A stretch of 64,000 nt of DNA from an uncultured Desulfuromusa sp. Lineage in GTDB: Bacteria; Desulfobacterota; Desulfuromonadia; Desulfuromonadales; Geopsychrobacteraceae. Positions 8,740 through 16,740 of the stretch are shown piece after piece. The notes under the pieces are model-generated. The model was not told the DNA's origin, did no database searches, and worked only from the letters and a program-made list of their open reading frames with translations. The translations under genes were made by a program, and so were the position numbers. The stretch spans positions 1 to 64,000 of the forward strand of contig NZ_OY776576.1 of assembly GCF_963675815.1 (NCBI RefSeq), in the 5' to 3' direction. The stretch's first letter is position 1, and every line of letters begins with the position of its first letter.

Positions 8740-9198
8740 CTACCCTTTGATGTGATTGTCAATTAAGTCAGAAATCTCAACTTTCCAGCCATCAACTGCG
8801 GCATTGTAATACACAGAACCTAAATAGAAATCCTCAAAATCATTTGCGAATTCTGACTTAAGTTCATCAAGCGTAATCTTCCCTTCATCAAAAACAGCAT
8901 ACTGGGTCAAAACGACAACAGGAATTTTTATCCCGCGTAAACTCATCTGAGCCATAAGCTCTTTGCCAGCAAAGCTTTCTGGGGTCCCACCACCGGGCTC
9001 CTGCTTGTTAATGTCAAAATTGGGTAAACTCATATCAAGTATCACTAGGTCAATGTCGCTTGTTGATTGAAGTTTATGAAGAGCCGACCGAAGAGATTCA
9101 GAAACTATTACAGATATCTCCGCTCCATATTTCTCCTCAAGAAATTCATTGATTTTTTCAATCTTATCGTGGTCGTCTTCAACTATTAGTATTTTCAT
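8740..9198 (-). CDS. dtcB: Detocs stand-alone receiver protein DtcB
   Basis: A 152-residue single receiver domain with no output domain: acid pair D8/D9, phospho-acceptor D55 in DLVILDMSLP, and a VVLTQYAV switch strand. In Detocs the free receiver is proposed to drain phosphoryl groups from the kinase, so that weak or false signals do not fire the effector. The gene overlaps the end of dtcA by 20 bases and is followed at once by dtcC, giving one tight operon. An insertion around residues 62-75 (KQEPGGGTPESF) between strand 3 and helix 3 is longer than in CheY. Confidence 0.85.
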   Translation of the reverse strand: MKILIVEDDHDKIEKINEFLEEKYGAEISVIVSESLRSALHKLQSTSDIDLVILDMSLPNFDINKQEPGGGTPESFAGKELMAQMSLRGIKIPVVVLTQYAVFDEGKITLDELKSEFANDFEDFYLGSVYYNAAVDGWKVEISDLIDNHIKG

Positions 9199-12100
9199 CC
9201 TCTATTACCTTGTCGAAGTTAAAAAATGTCAGTTCTACAGAAAAAGTTTTGGAGTCTTCGAAGCCTAATCTCAACGTATGTAGAAGTCCTAATCCATTGT
9301 GGATAATATTCCAGATTTTAAAGAAGCCAGAGCCTCCCTCTTGCTGAAGTTTGCTCATCTCTATCTTTGATTGACCATACTTTTCTCTATATCTATCGAG
9401 TGCAATATTTGATTGTTCAACATCTGATAGCGTCTGACATTTATTTGTGATTTTCAGTTTAACCTGGTTGTCTTCGCTCAAAATTAACAATTTGAGGTCT
9501 ATCTCATCTTTGTTTATGTTTGATTTGGAGATTGCATTTTCAAAAAAGATATAAAGGCAATCTACGAAATTGGTTAGTGTGCTTCCTTTTAGCTTGTATC
9601 CCTTATCAATGCTCAAATCTACATTGACATTTGTTGACCTTCTTGCGATTTCGATAGCGGTTTCAATTTCGTAACTATCAATGCCACCTTCATCTGATCT
9701 CTCAAACCAAGAAGTGATATGTTCAACGTTTGCAGAAAGAGAGGCTTTTGCTCTGCCCACAGAATCATTGAATTCGGTGAGTTCCGCACCTTCGTTAACT
9801 ACTGAGTTAATGTCTTTTTGTAGTTTGTTTAGCAATTCGGACAACTCTGTTCTCGCTTCGGTATTTATCTTGTCACGAACAGATTTAAGGTTAATGTCTG
9901 TCCTGCTCCAAAGCCAATTAACAACATGCTTAACAAACTCTGAATACTCTGTTTTTATCGGTATTTTTTGCTGGATAATATATGATTCTATATTGCTAAT
10001 TGAATAATTAAACAGCCCCTCTGATTTTGCTTGTTGACTCACCAGGCTAGAAATTTTTTGGTCGAGAGTAAATATTTGAATCCACTTGTCATTTATTTCA
10101 CTAATAACTTTTTCATATTCACTAGAGAATTCGGTAAAGATTCTGTCAGTTTTCTTTACCTCGCGTTCATCTCTATTTACCAACTTATTGAGCCAGTATT
10201 CGTTTTTTCTAAAAGCCTGAGACTTTGCAAGCCTTTTAGTCACCAACTTTTCATCGAGAACTGATTTGCGCAATGTCGTAGGTAGGTGCCCGTGACGTAT
10301 CCTAGTGCTCAGATAATTGTTAAGACCTTTGTCGCCATAGCAAAATTCATCCCTCATAACACTAATTAAGTTCAAGAAACACTTGTTTTTCTCGTTTAAG
10401 GGAGTTTCAAGCATATGAATAAGATAAGCGTGCTTAATGATGTCTGTGTCTTTGATCTTGTTATACAAATCTTTTAGGGTGATTTCATCCTGCTTATCTG
10501 TGTAGTCATTTTCAGTTAAATCGAGATATTTTTGGTGAAGGTTTAATATGTTTTCGGTTGTGATTTCTGAGTGAAAAACTGAAGTGTCTGAATAGATCCT
10601 ACTATTCTCAACATGCTTGGCCGCGTCAGTAATAACCAGCTTCTTAGTTCTTTCTTTAACTTCATAAATCAAGAGGTCTTTAGATACTTCTTTGTTGATT
10701 AGGTGGTTACAAATTTCTATTCTGCAATTCTCAATTTTTTTCGTACTGTCAAAATAATGGTAAAGTTTCATTACGTCAGGTGTGCAGACATACTCAAAGA
10801 AATAATCCACCAGTTTTTCATCGTATTTTTCATAAAGAACATTCCCCTGCAATGGTTCTTTAATTTTGTTTTTAGTCAAGAAGTTTTCAAAAGAAAACCT
10901 TAGAGCAGAATCGTAATTGTCATTTACAAAACGTGAATGGAGTGAAAATACGATGGGGATATTTATGCTGTCAGATTTTGTGATGATGCCCTTTAGAATG
11001 TCACATATTTTTTCTGAATTATAGTAGGGGATGAGATTTTTGTTGGTTAGGCATTTACTAACAAATTCTTCAGACGCTTTATCGTAGTTGTTAAGCTCTA
11101 GGTAAAGGTCAATGAGCATTTTAGATGCTTCATCCCTCAACAAAATATCATTTTTTCCCACAAGCTTTTCTAGTACGTCAATTGCATTTCCATAGTCTTT
11201 ATTACTCAGATAATGTAAGGCGACGTATTTATCAAGTCGGCCTTTTTCAACTTCATCTAACACTTGGCCACTTGACACAAGAACATTATTTTTGTGCACC
11301 AATAAAGATAAAGTTAGTGAATCACCAATATTTTCTCGATATCCTCTGAGATAATTTTCGTGGGCTTCACCGCTTAAGATTTCCAGTTTTCTTGGTGAGT
11401 TCAGTCTTGATTGGAGAATAGATAATTCTCGGATATCTTTTTTTTGCTTTTCACTTAATTCTTTCGCTTCGTTTTCGACAAAAAGCCTTAACTGACCAAA
11501 CCATCTCAATGGAGCGAAACAATGGCAAAGGCACAAAAGATAAGACAATGATTTTTCATAATCATCATCTTTAGTCATAAGACTCATCATTGTTTTAATT
11601 ATTTGTCCCTTTAAGCCATTTAAGTCAGGGGTGCCAGCTCTAGTTGCAGCTTTGGCAGCAATTTCAATAAACTGGAAATCCTCTAGGAAGTAGTCGTCTT
11701 GTGAAAACAACTCAACAACCTTCCGATATTCTCCTTTTGTATATAGGTCTATATACTCATTATCTCTAGCTACAAAATCATAATTGTTGTCGAGTTCAAA
11801 CTTATGAGATAAGTTCTGTAGTAAGGGTGTGCTTACGACGTTTGACATCCTTGAAATTGCATAAAGAGTTTGATTGTTTCCACGTTTGTAAAAAGACTCG
11901 ATCAGGCTTGTCAGGCATATATACATGTCCAAAATTGTAGAATTCTTCTCAATGTTCAGTATGTGCTCGTAGTTGTATACAGCTAGTGGTTCTTTAAGAG
12001 TTAATTTGTATAGAATGAAGTGAAGGAGTTCACCGTCTAAATTTCTCAATATCTGATTACGGAAGGAATCTGAGTTAGACATAAAAACGCCACTGTCTTC

Positions 12101-12643
12101 ATGTCTGCTGATGATGCTTTTTGCTATAGCCACGACAAAGTTGTTGTCTTTAGACTTCTCATCAATCTCTTTTGAAAGTTCATTTAAACTATCGCTGTCA
12201 TCAATTATTGAAAAAATTCCTCCTCGTATGGCCATGCTTGCCATCGAGATGCCGATAACATCATCAATATTATCTAAATTTTCTAACGCCTCAGGAAATT
12301 TGCTATTCAGTATGTTGATGCATAATTTGCCTTCTATGTCTAGATAGTCACATAATTTATCTTTGTTGGTTTCCAAAACGCCTAAATACCAATATAGGCT
12401 CTTTATGAAATCTGTTTTTGGGTTTAACGGTATATAGAACTTGGAATAGTCCTCGTTTCTGCGAATATCAATTATTGATTTGAAAAATCTGTGCGTTTTG
12501 ATTTTTACAATATTTGAGTTTATTTGTTCTGGAGTCAGGTCATTAAAGTATTTCTTCTTGACCTTCATCTCATCGTTTGATGAAAAAAGAATCCTCGCAA
12601 TCTTGCTTATTTTTTTAGTTCTTTTCGACTTCTTCTTTGCCAT
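9179..12643 (-). CDS. dtcA: Detocs sensor kinase DtcA (helical-repeat sensor with GHKL ATPase)
   Basis: A 1154-residue protein with a very basic start (KKKSKRTKKISK). Most of its length (roughly 100-900) is helical with TPR-like pairs, for example YNYEHILNIEKN and SNKDYGNAIDVLEKLV, fitting a sensor solenoid. The last ~200 residues form a GHKL ATPase: N-box FFENAIS with N1036 and G-box EGGSGFF near 1103. A YLSTRIRHG segment has H784; whether this or another His takes the phosphate is open. No membrane segment is seen, so it is cytosolic. In Detocs this protein senses infection and feeds phosphate to DtcC and DtcB. The gene is visibly more AT-rich than its chromosomal neighbours, consistent with transfer. 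Confidence 0.85.
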   Translation of the reverse strand: MAKKKSKRTKKISKIARILFSSNDEMKVKKKYFNDLTPEQINSNIVKIKTHRFFKSIIDIRRNEDYSKFYIPLNPKTDFIKSLYWYLGVLETNKDKLCDYLDIEGKLCINILNSKFPEALENLDNIDDVIGISMASMAIRGGIFSIIDDSDSLNELSKEIDEKSKDNNFVVAIAKSIISRHEDSGVFMSNSDSFRNQILRNLDGELLHFILYKLTLKEPLAVYNYEHILNIEKNSTILDMYICLTSLIESFYKRGNNQTLYAISRMSNVVSTPLLQNLSHKFELDNNYDFVARDNEYIDLYTKGEYRKVVELFSQDDYFLEDFQFIEIAAKAATRAGTPDLNGLKGQIIKTMMSLMTKDDDYEKSLSYLLCLCHCFAPLRWFGQLRLFVENEAKELSEKQKKDIRELSILQSRLNSPRKLEILSGEAHENYLRGYRENIGDSLTLSLLVHKNNVLVSSGQVLDEVEKGRLDKYVALHYLSNKDYGNAIDVLEKLVGKNDILLRDEASKMLIDLYLELNNYDKASEEFVSKCLTNKNLIPYYNSEKICDILKGIITKSDSINIPIVFSLHSRFVNDNYDSALRFSFENFLTKNKIKEPLQGNVLYEKYDEKLVDYFFEYVCTPDVMKLYHYFDSTKKIENCRIEICNHLINKEVSKDLLIYEVKERTKKLVITDAAKHVENSRIYSDTSVFHSEITTENILNLHQKYLDLTENDYTDKQDEITLKDLYNKIKDTDIIKHAYLIHMLETPLNEKNKCFLNLISVMRDEFCYGDKGLNNYLSTRIRHGHLPTTLRKSVLDEKLVTKRLAKSQAFRKNEYWLNKLVNRDEREVKKTDRIFTEFSSEYEKVISEINDKWIQIFTLDQKISSLVSQQAKSEGLFNYSISNIESYIIQQKIPIKTEYSEFVKHVVNWLWSRTDINLKSVRDKINTEARTELSELLNKLQKDINSVVNEGAELTEFNDSVGRAKASLSANVEHITSWFERSDEGGIDSYEIETAIEIARRSTNVNVDLSIDKGYKLKGSTLTNFVDCLYIFFENAISKSNINKDEIDLKLLILSEDNQVKLKITNKCQTLSDVEQSNIALDRYREKYGQSKIEMSKLQQEGGSGFFKIWNIIHNGLGLLHTLRLGFEDSKTFSVELTFFNFDKVIEDENTNS

Positions 12644-12708
12644 GATTTTAAGTTCTCGCTTTAGTGCACTCTAGGAAGGAAAAGGGGACAGAAGGAAAAA
12701 GGGACAGG

Positions 12709-13195
12709 CTACTTTTTCATCTTCTTTGGTCTCCCTTTTGCTCTTATTGTCGATACAAGTCCAAATTTCTCGCACATCTTCTGCCGCCATTCCATGCTTC
12801 CGAACGGGGCCTGTCGGGTTATGCTCTCAGCAAACGTCTGCTGTTCCTTTTCCGACATCTCCGCATTAACGAATTCCTCCCAGTTTCCCGCGAAAGGCAG
12901 CGGCAATTCAGAGACGATTCTCTTGTCCGTCTCTCCCAATCTTTCAGCATGGGATGACCATGCCCATTCTATTGCACGACTGACCATCCCAGCAGTGACG
13001 GGATTTCGTTCAACATATCGAGTAACAGCCTGCAAATGCTCATCATTCTGAACCAGAAAGCTTTTATACCGCCCCTGCCAGATATGGCCACTACTGTTGT
13101 GATGTCGATGATATCTTCTTACGTGGCTGGTCATCAGCCACTGCATAGCCCGACTCAGGTCGTCACCGTTCTCAGGGCACAGCAACAGGTGAAAA
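12709..13195 (-). pseudogene. RAYT (Y1 transposase) gene lacking its 5' part
   Basis: The remaining ~160 residues begin at HFHLLLCPENGDDL, the HUH metal-binding motif of Y1 transposases, and continue with GHIWQGRYKSF, VTRYVERNPVTAGMV and a C-terminal GRPKK tail. These are classic RAYT landmarks in the right order. Family members carry about 60 residues before the HUH motif (IYHVxxR region). These are absent because the IS3 end joins directly at the first His codon. The catalytic Tyr region is present, but without the N-terminus the protein should be inactive. RAYTs mobilise REP sequences, and REP-like repeats occur elsewhere in the window. Confidence 0.85.
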
Positions 13196-14452
13196 TGACG
13201 TTCCCTCGATACAGTGGACACCGAGTTAAGCTACAAGTTTGAAATATGTCGCCTCGAAGTTGGCCGGGCTTTTATAGCCCAGAGTCGAGTGGAGGCGACG
13301 GCGGTTATAAAATCGCTCGATGTACTCAAAGATACTCTGTCGAGCATGAAAACGGGTTGAGTATTTCTGATGAAATACCAGTTCCTGCTTCAAACTGCCA
13401 AAGAAACTTTCAACCGGAGCGTTGTCCCAGCAGTCGCCTTTGCGGCTCATGCTGCATCGCATTCCGTGTTTGGTCAGCAAGGATTGAAAATCAGCGCTGG
13501 CGTATTGTGAACCACGATCAGAATGAAAGATGACACCTGAGGGTGGCCTGCGTCTTTGTACCGCCATTGTCAGGGCGTCCATAACCAATTGCCGGGTCAT
13601 GCGCTTATCCATGGCCCAGCCGACAACCGACCGGGAAAACAGGTCGATGACCACCGCCAGGTAAAGCCAGCCTTCGGTGGTCCAGATATAAGGGATGTCA
13701 CCCGCATAAACTTGATTCGGTTCTGCAGGTGCAAAATCCCGATTCAGAAGATTCGGTGCGACTGGCAAATTATGCTTCGAGTCGGTGGTGACTTTAAAGC
13801 GTCGCTTCGTTTTAGCACGCAGGCCATCTTCTCGCATCAGGCGGGCAACGCGACTTTGACTACAGGGAACACCCTGCTCCTTGAGCGCCTGATAAATGCG
13901 GGGGCTGCCATAAGTCCTCCCGCTGTCGTGATGTATGCTACGGATCATCTCCAGCAGTTTGGCATTGGCCAGTTTTCGCTTGGAGGCCGGATTTTTCGCC
14001 CAAGCGTAGTAGCCGCTGCGAGAGACCGAGAACACGTCACACATGACCGCGATGGGAAATTCCGTCTTATGCTGCTGCATGAAGCGGAAAATCACTTCGG
14101 GTCGTTGGAGAAGATGACCATCGCTTTTTTTAAAGATGTCACGCTCCATCTTCAGGCGCTGATTTTCACGTCTGAGTTGACGAAGTTCTTCAGCTTCAGA
14201 GGCCTGATTTCCTTTTCCAGGGAAAGCCTCTTTAGGATTCTCACCGTATTGGTGAATCCATTTATAAAGCGTGTTGGGGTGGATTTCCAGATCTCTGGCC
14301 ACCTCCGCCACGGAATGATCGCTGCCGGTTACTAAGCGAACCGTCTCGATCTTGAAATCACGGGAATAACGTTTTCTCTTCGAAACCATGCCAGTCCTCC
14401 TGGTGCTGTTGTAGCAGCTTTTCGGACTGTCCACAATTTCGAGGGAAGGTCA
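13196..14452 (-). mobile_element. IS3-family insertion sequence, 1257 bp
   Basis: The ends are imperfect inverted repeats beginning TGACSTTCCCTCGA and containing GTGGACA about 18 bases in (13196-13220 and, inverted, 14428-14452). This layout is typical of the IS3 group. It holds one transposase gene in one frame. No matching 3-bp target duplication is seen (AAA on the left, TAT on the right). Together with the missing RAYT start, this suggests a deletion next to the insertion. Confidence 0.85.
13226..14389 (-). CDS. IS3-family transposase, OrfA and OrfB in one continuous frame
   Basis: About 387 residues, starting at the ATG at 14387-14389 behind AGGAGG. The N-terminal ~90 residues are the OrfA helix-turn-helix (KRYSRDFKIETVRLV) plus a leucine-zipper-like region. 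The rest is OrfB, with an HTH_21 segment (YGSPRIYQAL) and the rve integrase core: Asp in YAGDIPYIW, Asp in FHSDRGSQYAS and Glu in FFGSLKQEL. IS3 elements normally join OrfA and OrfB by a -1 shift at A6G. Here the run has seven A's (T's at 14124-14131 on the plus strand) and the frames are already joined. The copy looks intact and may make the fused transposase without frameshifting. Confidence 0.9.
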   Translation of the reverse strand: MVSKRKRYSRDFKIETVRLVTGSDHSVAEVARDLEIHPNTLYKWIHQYGENPKEAFPGKGNQASEAEELRQLRRENQRLKMERDIFKKSDGHLLQRPEVIFRFMQQHKTEFPIAVMCDVFSVSRSGYYAWAKNPASKRKLANAKLLEMIRSIHHDSGRTYGSPRIYQALKEQGVPCSQSRVARLMREDGLRAKTKRRFKVTTDSKHNLPVAPNLLNRDFAPAEPNQVYAGDIPYIWTTEGWLYLAVVIDLFSRSVVGWAMDKRMTRQLVMDALTMAVQRRRPPSGVIFHSDRGSQYASADFQSLLTKHGMRCSMSRKGDCWDNAPVESFFGSLKQELVFHQKYSTRFHARQSIFEYIERFYNRRRLHSTLGYKSPANFEATYFKLVA

Positions 14453-14495
14453 TATAAAGTAGCCTGTCCCCTTTTCCCTTCCCCCGATTCTTTAT

Positions 14496-14519
14496 AAAGA
14501 CATTAGTTTGTTAGCGCTA
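14496..14519 (-). other. possible truncated attC (R''-like core) after the cassette-like gene
   Basis: Read on the minus strand, TAGCGCTAACAAACTAATG overlaps the stop codon and fits the usual start of an attC site. The matching second half is not found, because the RAYT element edge begins about 25 bases later. Weak on its own; it gains weight from the fuller site at 15348-15417. Confidence 0.3.
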
Positions 14520-15332
14520 TGCTTCTTTCGTGATAGATGGGATGTTTGCACTGCTCGGCAGTATTGCCCCAGATTTATCATATCCAATAAAATTAAAATT
14601 AGTCTTCTTTTCAAGCCCCTTTAATTCATTTTCTACAGTTTCTTTCATTTCCTTCTGTACATTTGTATGTACTTTGAACATTTCATTATTTGCTTCATTT
14701 ATCGTTTTTTCTAGGGCCTCCATTGCTGTACCTAACATTGGTATTTTTGAAAGCTCGGACCACATATAATTTTGAAGAAAAGAAATGAGGAATGACCACG
14801 CACTGTTGAGTGATAAATAGGAGCCATCTTTATTTTGTTTCAACGTAGCAATGACTTTCCCTAGGGATGTCATCATAGCTACACTGTCAACCTCACCACT
14901 TTCTTTTATTTCTTCTAGTATCCTAACAATTTCATCAAACAATTCTGAAAGACGGCTCTCTGATTTGTAATGATCAAAAATAGAATCGAAATTGAAAGCT
15001 TTTTCTTCAGGGTTTTCGAATACCCATTGGTGGTGACGGATGTCATCAAGAATGGGTATAAGGGCGTTAACTAGGTTTTGAGCTTTCCACTGTTTATTAA
15101 TGAAGTAACCCAAGTACTCAATGAGCTTTCCTAGCCATTGTGGACAATCTGCCGCTGATATAGATGCTTTTAAGTCGTTAGATTTCTGGAGGGAAGCAGT
15201 AGCAAAATCTATTTTTTTATTTAAGTCTTCGTCAACTAGTTCATTAACTAGACGATTAATCGAAGTTATTAGCTCCTTGTGCTTTTCACTTACAAATCGC
15301 ATGTGAAATTGGACACTTGCATTGGAAGTCAA
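14517..15332 (-). CDS. helical protein of unknown function in a cassette-like setting
   Basis: About 271 residues if started at the TTG at 15330-15332, which follows AAGGAGAG at ideal spacing. A longer frame to 15407 would run through the attC-like site and is unlikely. The protein is predicted mostly helical, with charged amphipathic segments (SRLSELFDEIVRILEEIKES) and a Trp/Phe-rich stretch around WSFLISFLQNYMW that may be buried. No signal peptide or known motif is seen. The stop codon TAG is followed at once by CGCTAACAAA, and the start is preceded by an attC-like palindrome. This is the organisation of an integron gene cassette. Function unknown; phage defence is a guess from location only. 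Confidence 0.65.
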   Translation of the reverse strand: MTSNASVQFHMRFVSEKHKELITSINRLVNELVDEDLNKKIDFATASLQKSNDLKASISAADCPQWLGKLIEYLGYFINKQWKAQNLVNALIPILDDIRHHQWVFENPEEKAFNFDSIFDHYKSESRLSELFDEIVRILEEIKESGEVDSVAMMTSLGKVIATLKQNKDGSYLSLNSAWSFLISFLQNYMWSELSKIPMLGTAMEALEKTINEANNEMFKVHTNVQKEMKETVENELKGLEKKTNFNFIGYDKSGAILPSSANIPSITKEA

Positions 15333-15347
15333 AATTTCTCTCCTTAA

Positions 15348-15417
15348 AACGCTAATCGCATGGCTCACGGGGACTGACGCGCCAGCGGCAGGCTCCCGTG
15401 CAGCCAAATGTTATGTG
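15348..15417 (-). other. candidate integron attC site
   Basis: About 70 bases. On the minus strand ACATAAC (R''-like) begins the site and GATTAGCG (R'-like, one base off GTTAGCG) ends it. Between them GGCT-CACGGG pairs with CCCGTG-AGCC, leaving one unpaired G on one side. Such an extrahelical base is a hallmark of folded attC sites. A GCC-GGC hairpin forms the tip. The next gene's ribosome site and start follow within 20 bases. No integrase gene is in the window. Confidence 0.4.
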
Positions 15418-15503
15418 TATTTATAACCAACACGCCGGAAAAACTAGGGACATTCCCCACATTAATTCCACTCAGGACAAAACAAATGCCACTAAACAGA
15501 AAA

Positions 15504-15542
15504 ACGCCATATCCCTGAAATCCATTCAGAAATACGGCGTTA
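15504..15542. terminator. bidirectional terminator-like cruciform
   Basis: AACGCC (15504-15509) pairs with GGCGTT (15537-15542), and an inner CTGAA/TTCAG stem sits inside. On the minus strand the hairpin is followed by a T-run (plus-strand A's at 15501-15505), so it can end transcription of the M23 peptidase gene. On the plus strand AATTTTT follows as well. Confidence 0.55.
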
Positions 15543-15672
15543 ATTTTTCCATTAATTTTCTGTTATTCCGCATGGCCCCACCCTCCGGCTTAAAAACAGT
15601 TTATCATTAATAACGACGGAACAAATTTTTGTCAAATATTTCTATTGTTTAGCATCTTTTAAACATCAATAA

Positions 15673-16578
15673 TTAATATTGAAGATCTAGCCCTGACTCA
15701 GAATCATTAAAAAATGGTTCAGGATCGACACTTTTCCCTGCGGCATAAATTGATAAATGCAAATGCGCTCCAGTGGCACGACCAGTGGCTCCGGAAAGTC
15801 CAATTTTCTGCCCAGAATTGACAATATCCCCTTCTTGCACCAACACTTGAGACATATGACAATAAAAAGAGACCAATCCATTTCCGTGATCAATGAAGGC
15901 ACAATTCCCGGCAAAATAAAAATGACCAACAAGAATCACTTTACCAGCTGCAATAGAGTGAATCGGCGTTCCCTGCCACGCACGAAAGTCAAGACCGGTA
16001 TGTCGACCTTTGGTTTTCCCGTTAAACATTCGGTACAGCCCAAATCGACTTAGCATTTTACCTTTGACGGGGCGTGAAAATGGAAAATCCCAATAACGAT
16101 GATTAGAAATCGTATTAATCGCTGCTAGGATCAACTTTCGTTCACTTGCAATCCGTTTTTTAACCGTCTCAGGTGGCTTCACGAGCTTGGGCTTGACCGA
16201 CAGAGTCTCATGTTGAAAATCTGTTTTGACTACAGTAATTGTTCTATTGATGTGTTGCTTTTTTTCATCCTGCTCCACAGATACTTTAATTGGAAATGTG
16301 CCAATCTCACTTTTTAACCCAACACCAAGAATAACCGTAGCTGCAAATTGCCCTTCATGTTCACGCGCAGACGTTTCAATCGTTTTTCCGTTCCAACGGA
16401 TAACCATTCCTTTAAAAGGATTTTGCGAAGTGGCGCGCACGACAAAAGGTTTACCGACCCCAACTTCATCGGGGAGTTCAACCTCTACATTCCCTGCGCA
16501 AAAGACACCGGCTGGAAAAATGAAGACCAGAGTGAATAGAGCAGCTATGGCAACAACACTGGATCGGTTAATTTTCAT
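15673..16578 (-). CDS. secreted M23-family metallopeptidase
   Basis: A 301-residue protein. I chose the ATG at 16576-16578 because it starts a clean signal peptide (KINRSSVVAIAALFTLVFIF, cleavage near AGVFCA). The longer frame reads through a REP-like repeat. Residues ~30-120 form a beta-rich domain. The C-terminal ~130 residues are a LytM/M23 domain with HTGLDF supplying the HxxxD zinc ligands and HLHLS supplying the HxH motif. Such enzymes cut peptidoglycan cross-links in the periplasm, or are inactive activators of amidases; here all ligands are present. A hairpin with a T-run lies downstream. Confidence 0.9.
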   Translation of the reverse strand: MKINRSSVVAIAALFTLVFIFPAGVFCAGNVEVELPDEVGVGKPFVVRATSQNPFKGMVIRWNGKTIETSAREHEGQFAATVILGVGLKSEIGTFPIKVSVEQDEKKQHINRTITVVKTDFQHETLSVKPKLVKPPETVKKRIASERKLILAAINTISNHRYWDFPFSRPVKGKMLSRFGLYRMFNGKTKGRHTGLDFRAWQGTPIHSIAAGKVILVGHFYFAGNCAFIDHGNGLVSFYCHMSQVLVQEGDIVNSGQKIGLSGATGRATGAHLHLSIYAAGKSVDPEPFFNDSESGLDLQY

Positions 16579-16603
16579 CAGAAAAACTGCAACACTAACA
16601 GGG

Positions 16604-16679
16604 GAATTTCCGGGGACATGACGTATTTCCGGGGACATAATACTCAATTTCCTGAAATTGGTATTATGTCCCCGGAATT
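16604..16679. repeat. REP-like palindrome with CCGGGGACATAAT arms
   Basis: The stretch 16625-16679 is a near-perfect 55-bp palindrome. The outer arms (16625-16643 and 16661-16679) match at 18 of 19 positions, an inner CAATTTC/GAAATTG stem follows, and the loop is two bases. A further half-copy lies at 16607-16620. It sits between the chemoreceptor and M23 peptidase genes. The same core recurs at 18535-18567 (two half-copies) and 26043-26055. Confidence 0.8.
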
Positions 16680-16740
16680 TCTCCGCGTTACATTCGTATG
16701 AAAAACTAACGATTGTAACACCTACAGAAGGATTATTCTC

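Larger units (their letters stand above)
12673..14485. mobile_element. REP-associated tyrosine transposase (RAYT) element, interrupted by IS3
   Basis: Both edges carry related inverted sequences. On the left, AAAAGGGGACAG and AAAAAGGGACAGGCTAC occur in tandem (12677-12710); on the right, GTAGCCTGTCCCCTTTTCCC runs from about 14459. Between them lie the 3' part of a RAYT gene and a complete IS3 element. The edge motif, a GGGGACAG-type repeat, is typical of RAYT elements. The first ~60 codons of the RAYT gene and the DNA between them and the right edge are missing. Confidence 0.7.

Noticed and set aside
7541..12643. Reading the kinase and receivers as an ordinary two-component system
   Set aside because: There is no membrane sensor and no DNA-binding output; the output is a phosphorylase-like domain, which fits Detocs instead.
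9179..12643. Plus-strand frames inside dtcA
   Set aside because: They are shadows in an AT-rich long gene and lack ribosome sites or homology.
16579..16647. Extended N-terminus of the M23 peptidase
   Set aside because: It is translation of REP-like DNA; the signal peptide begins at 16578.
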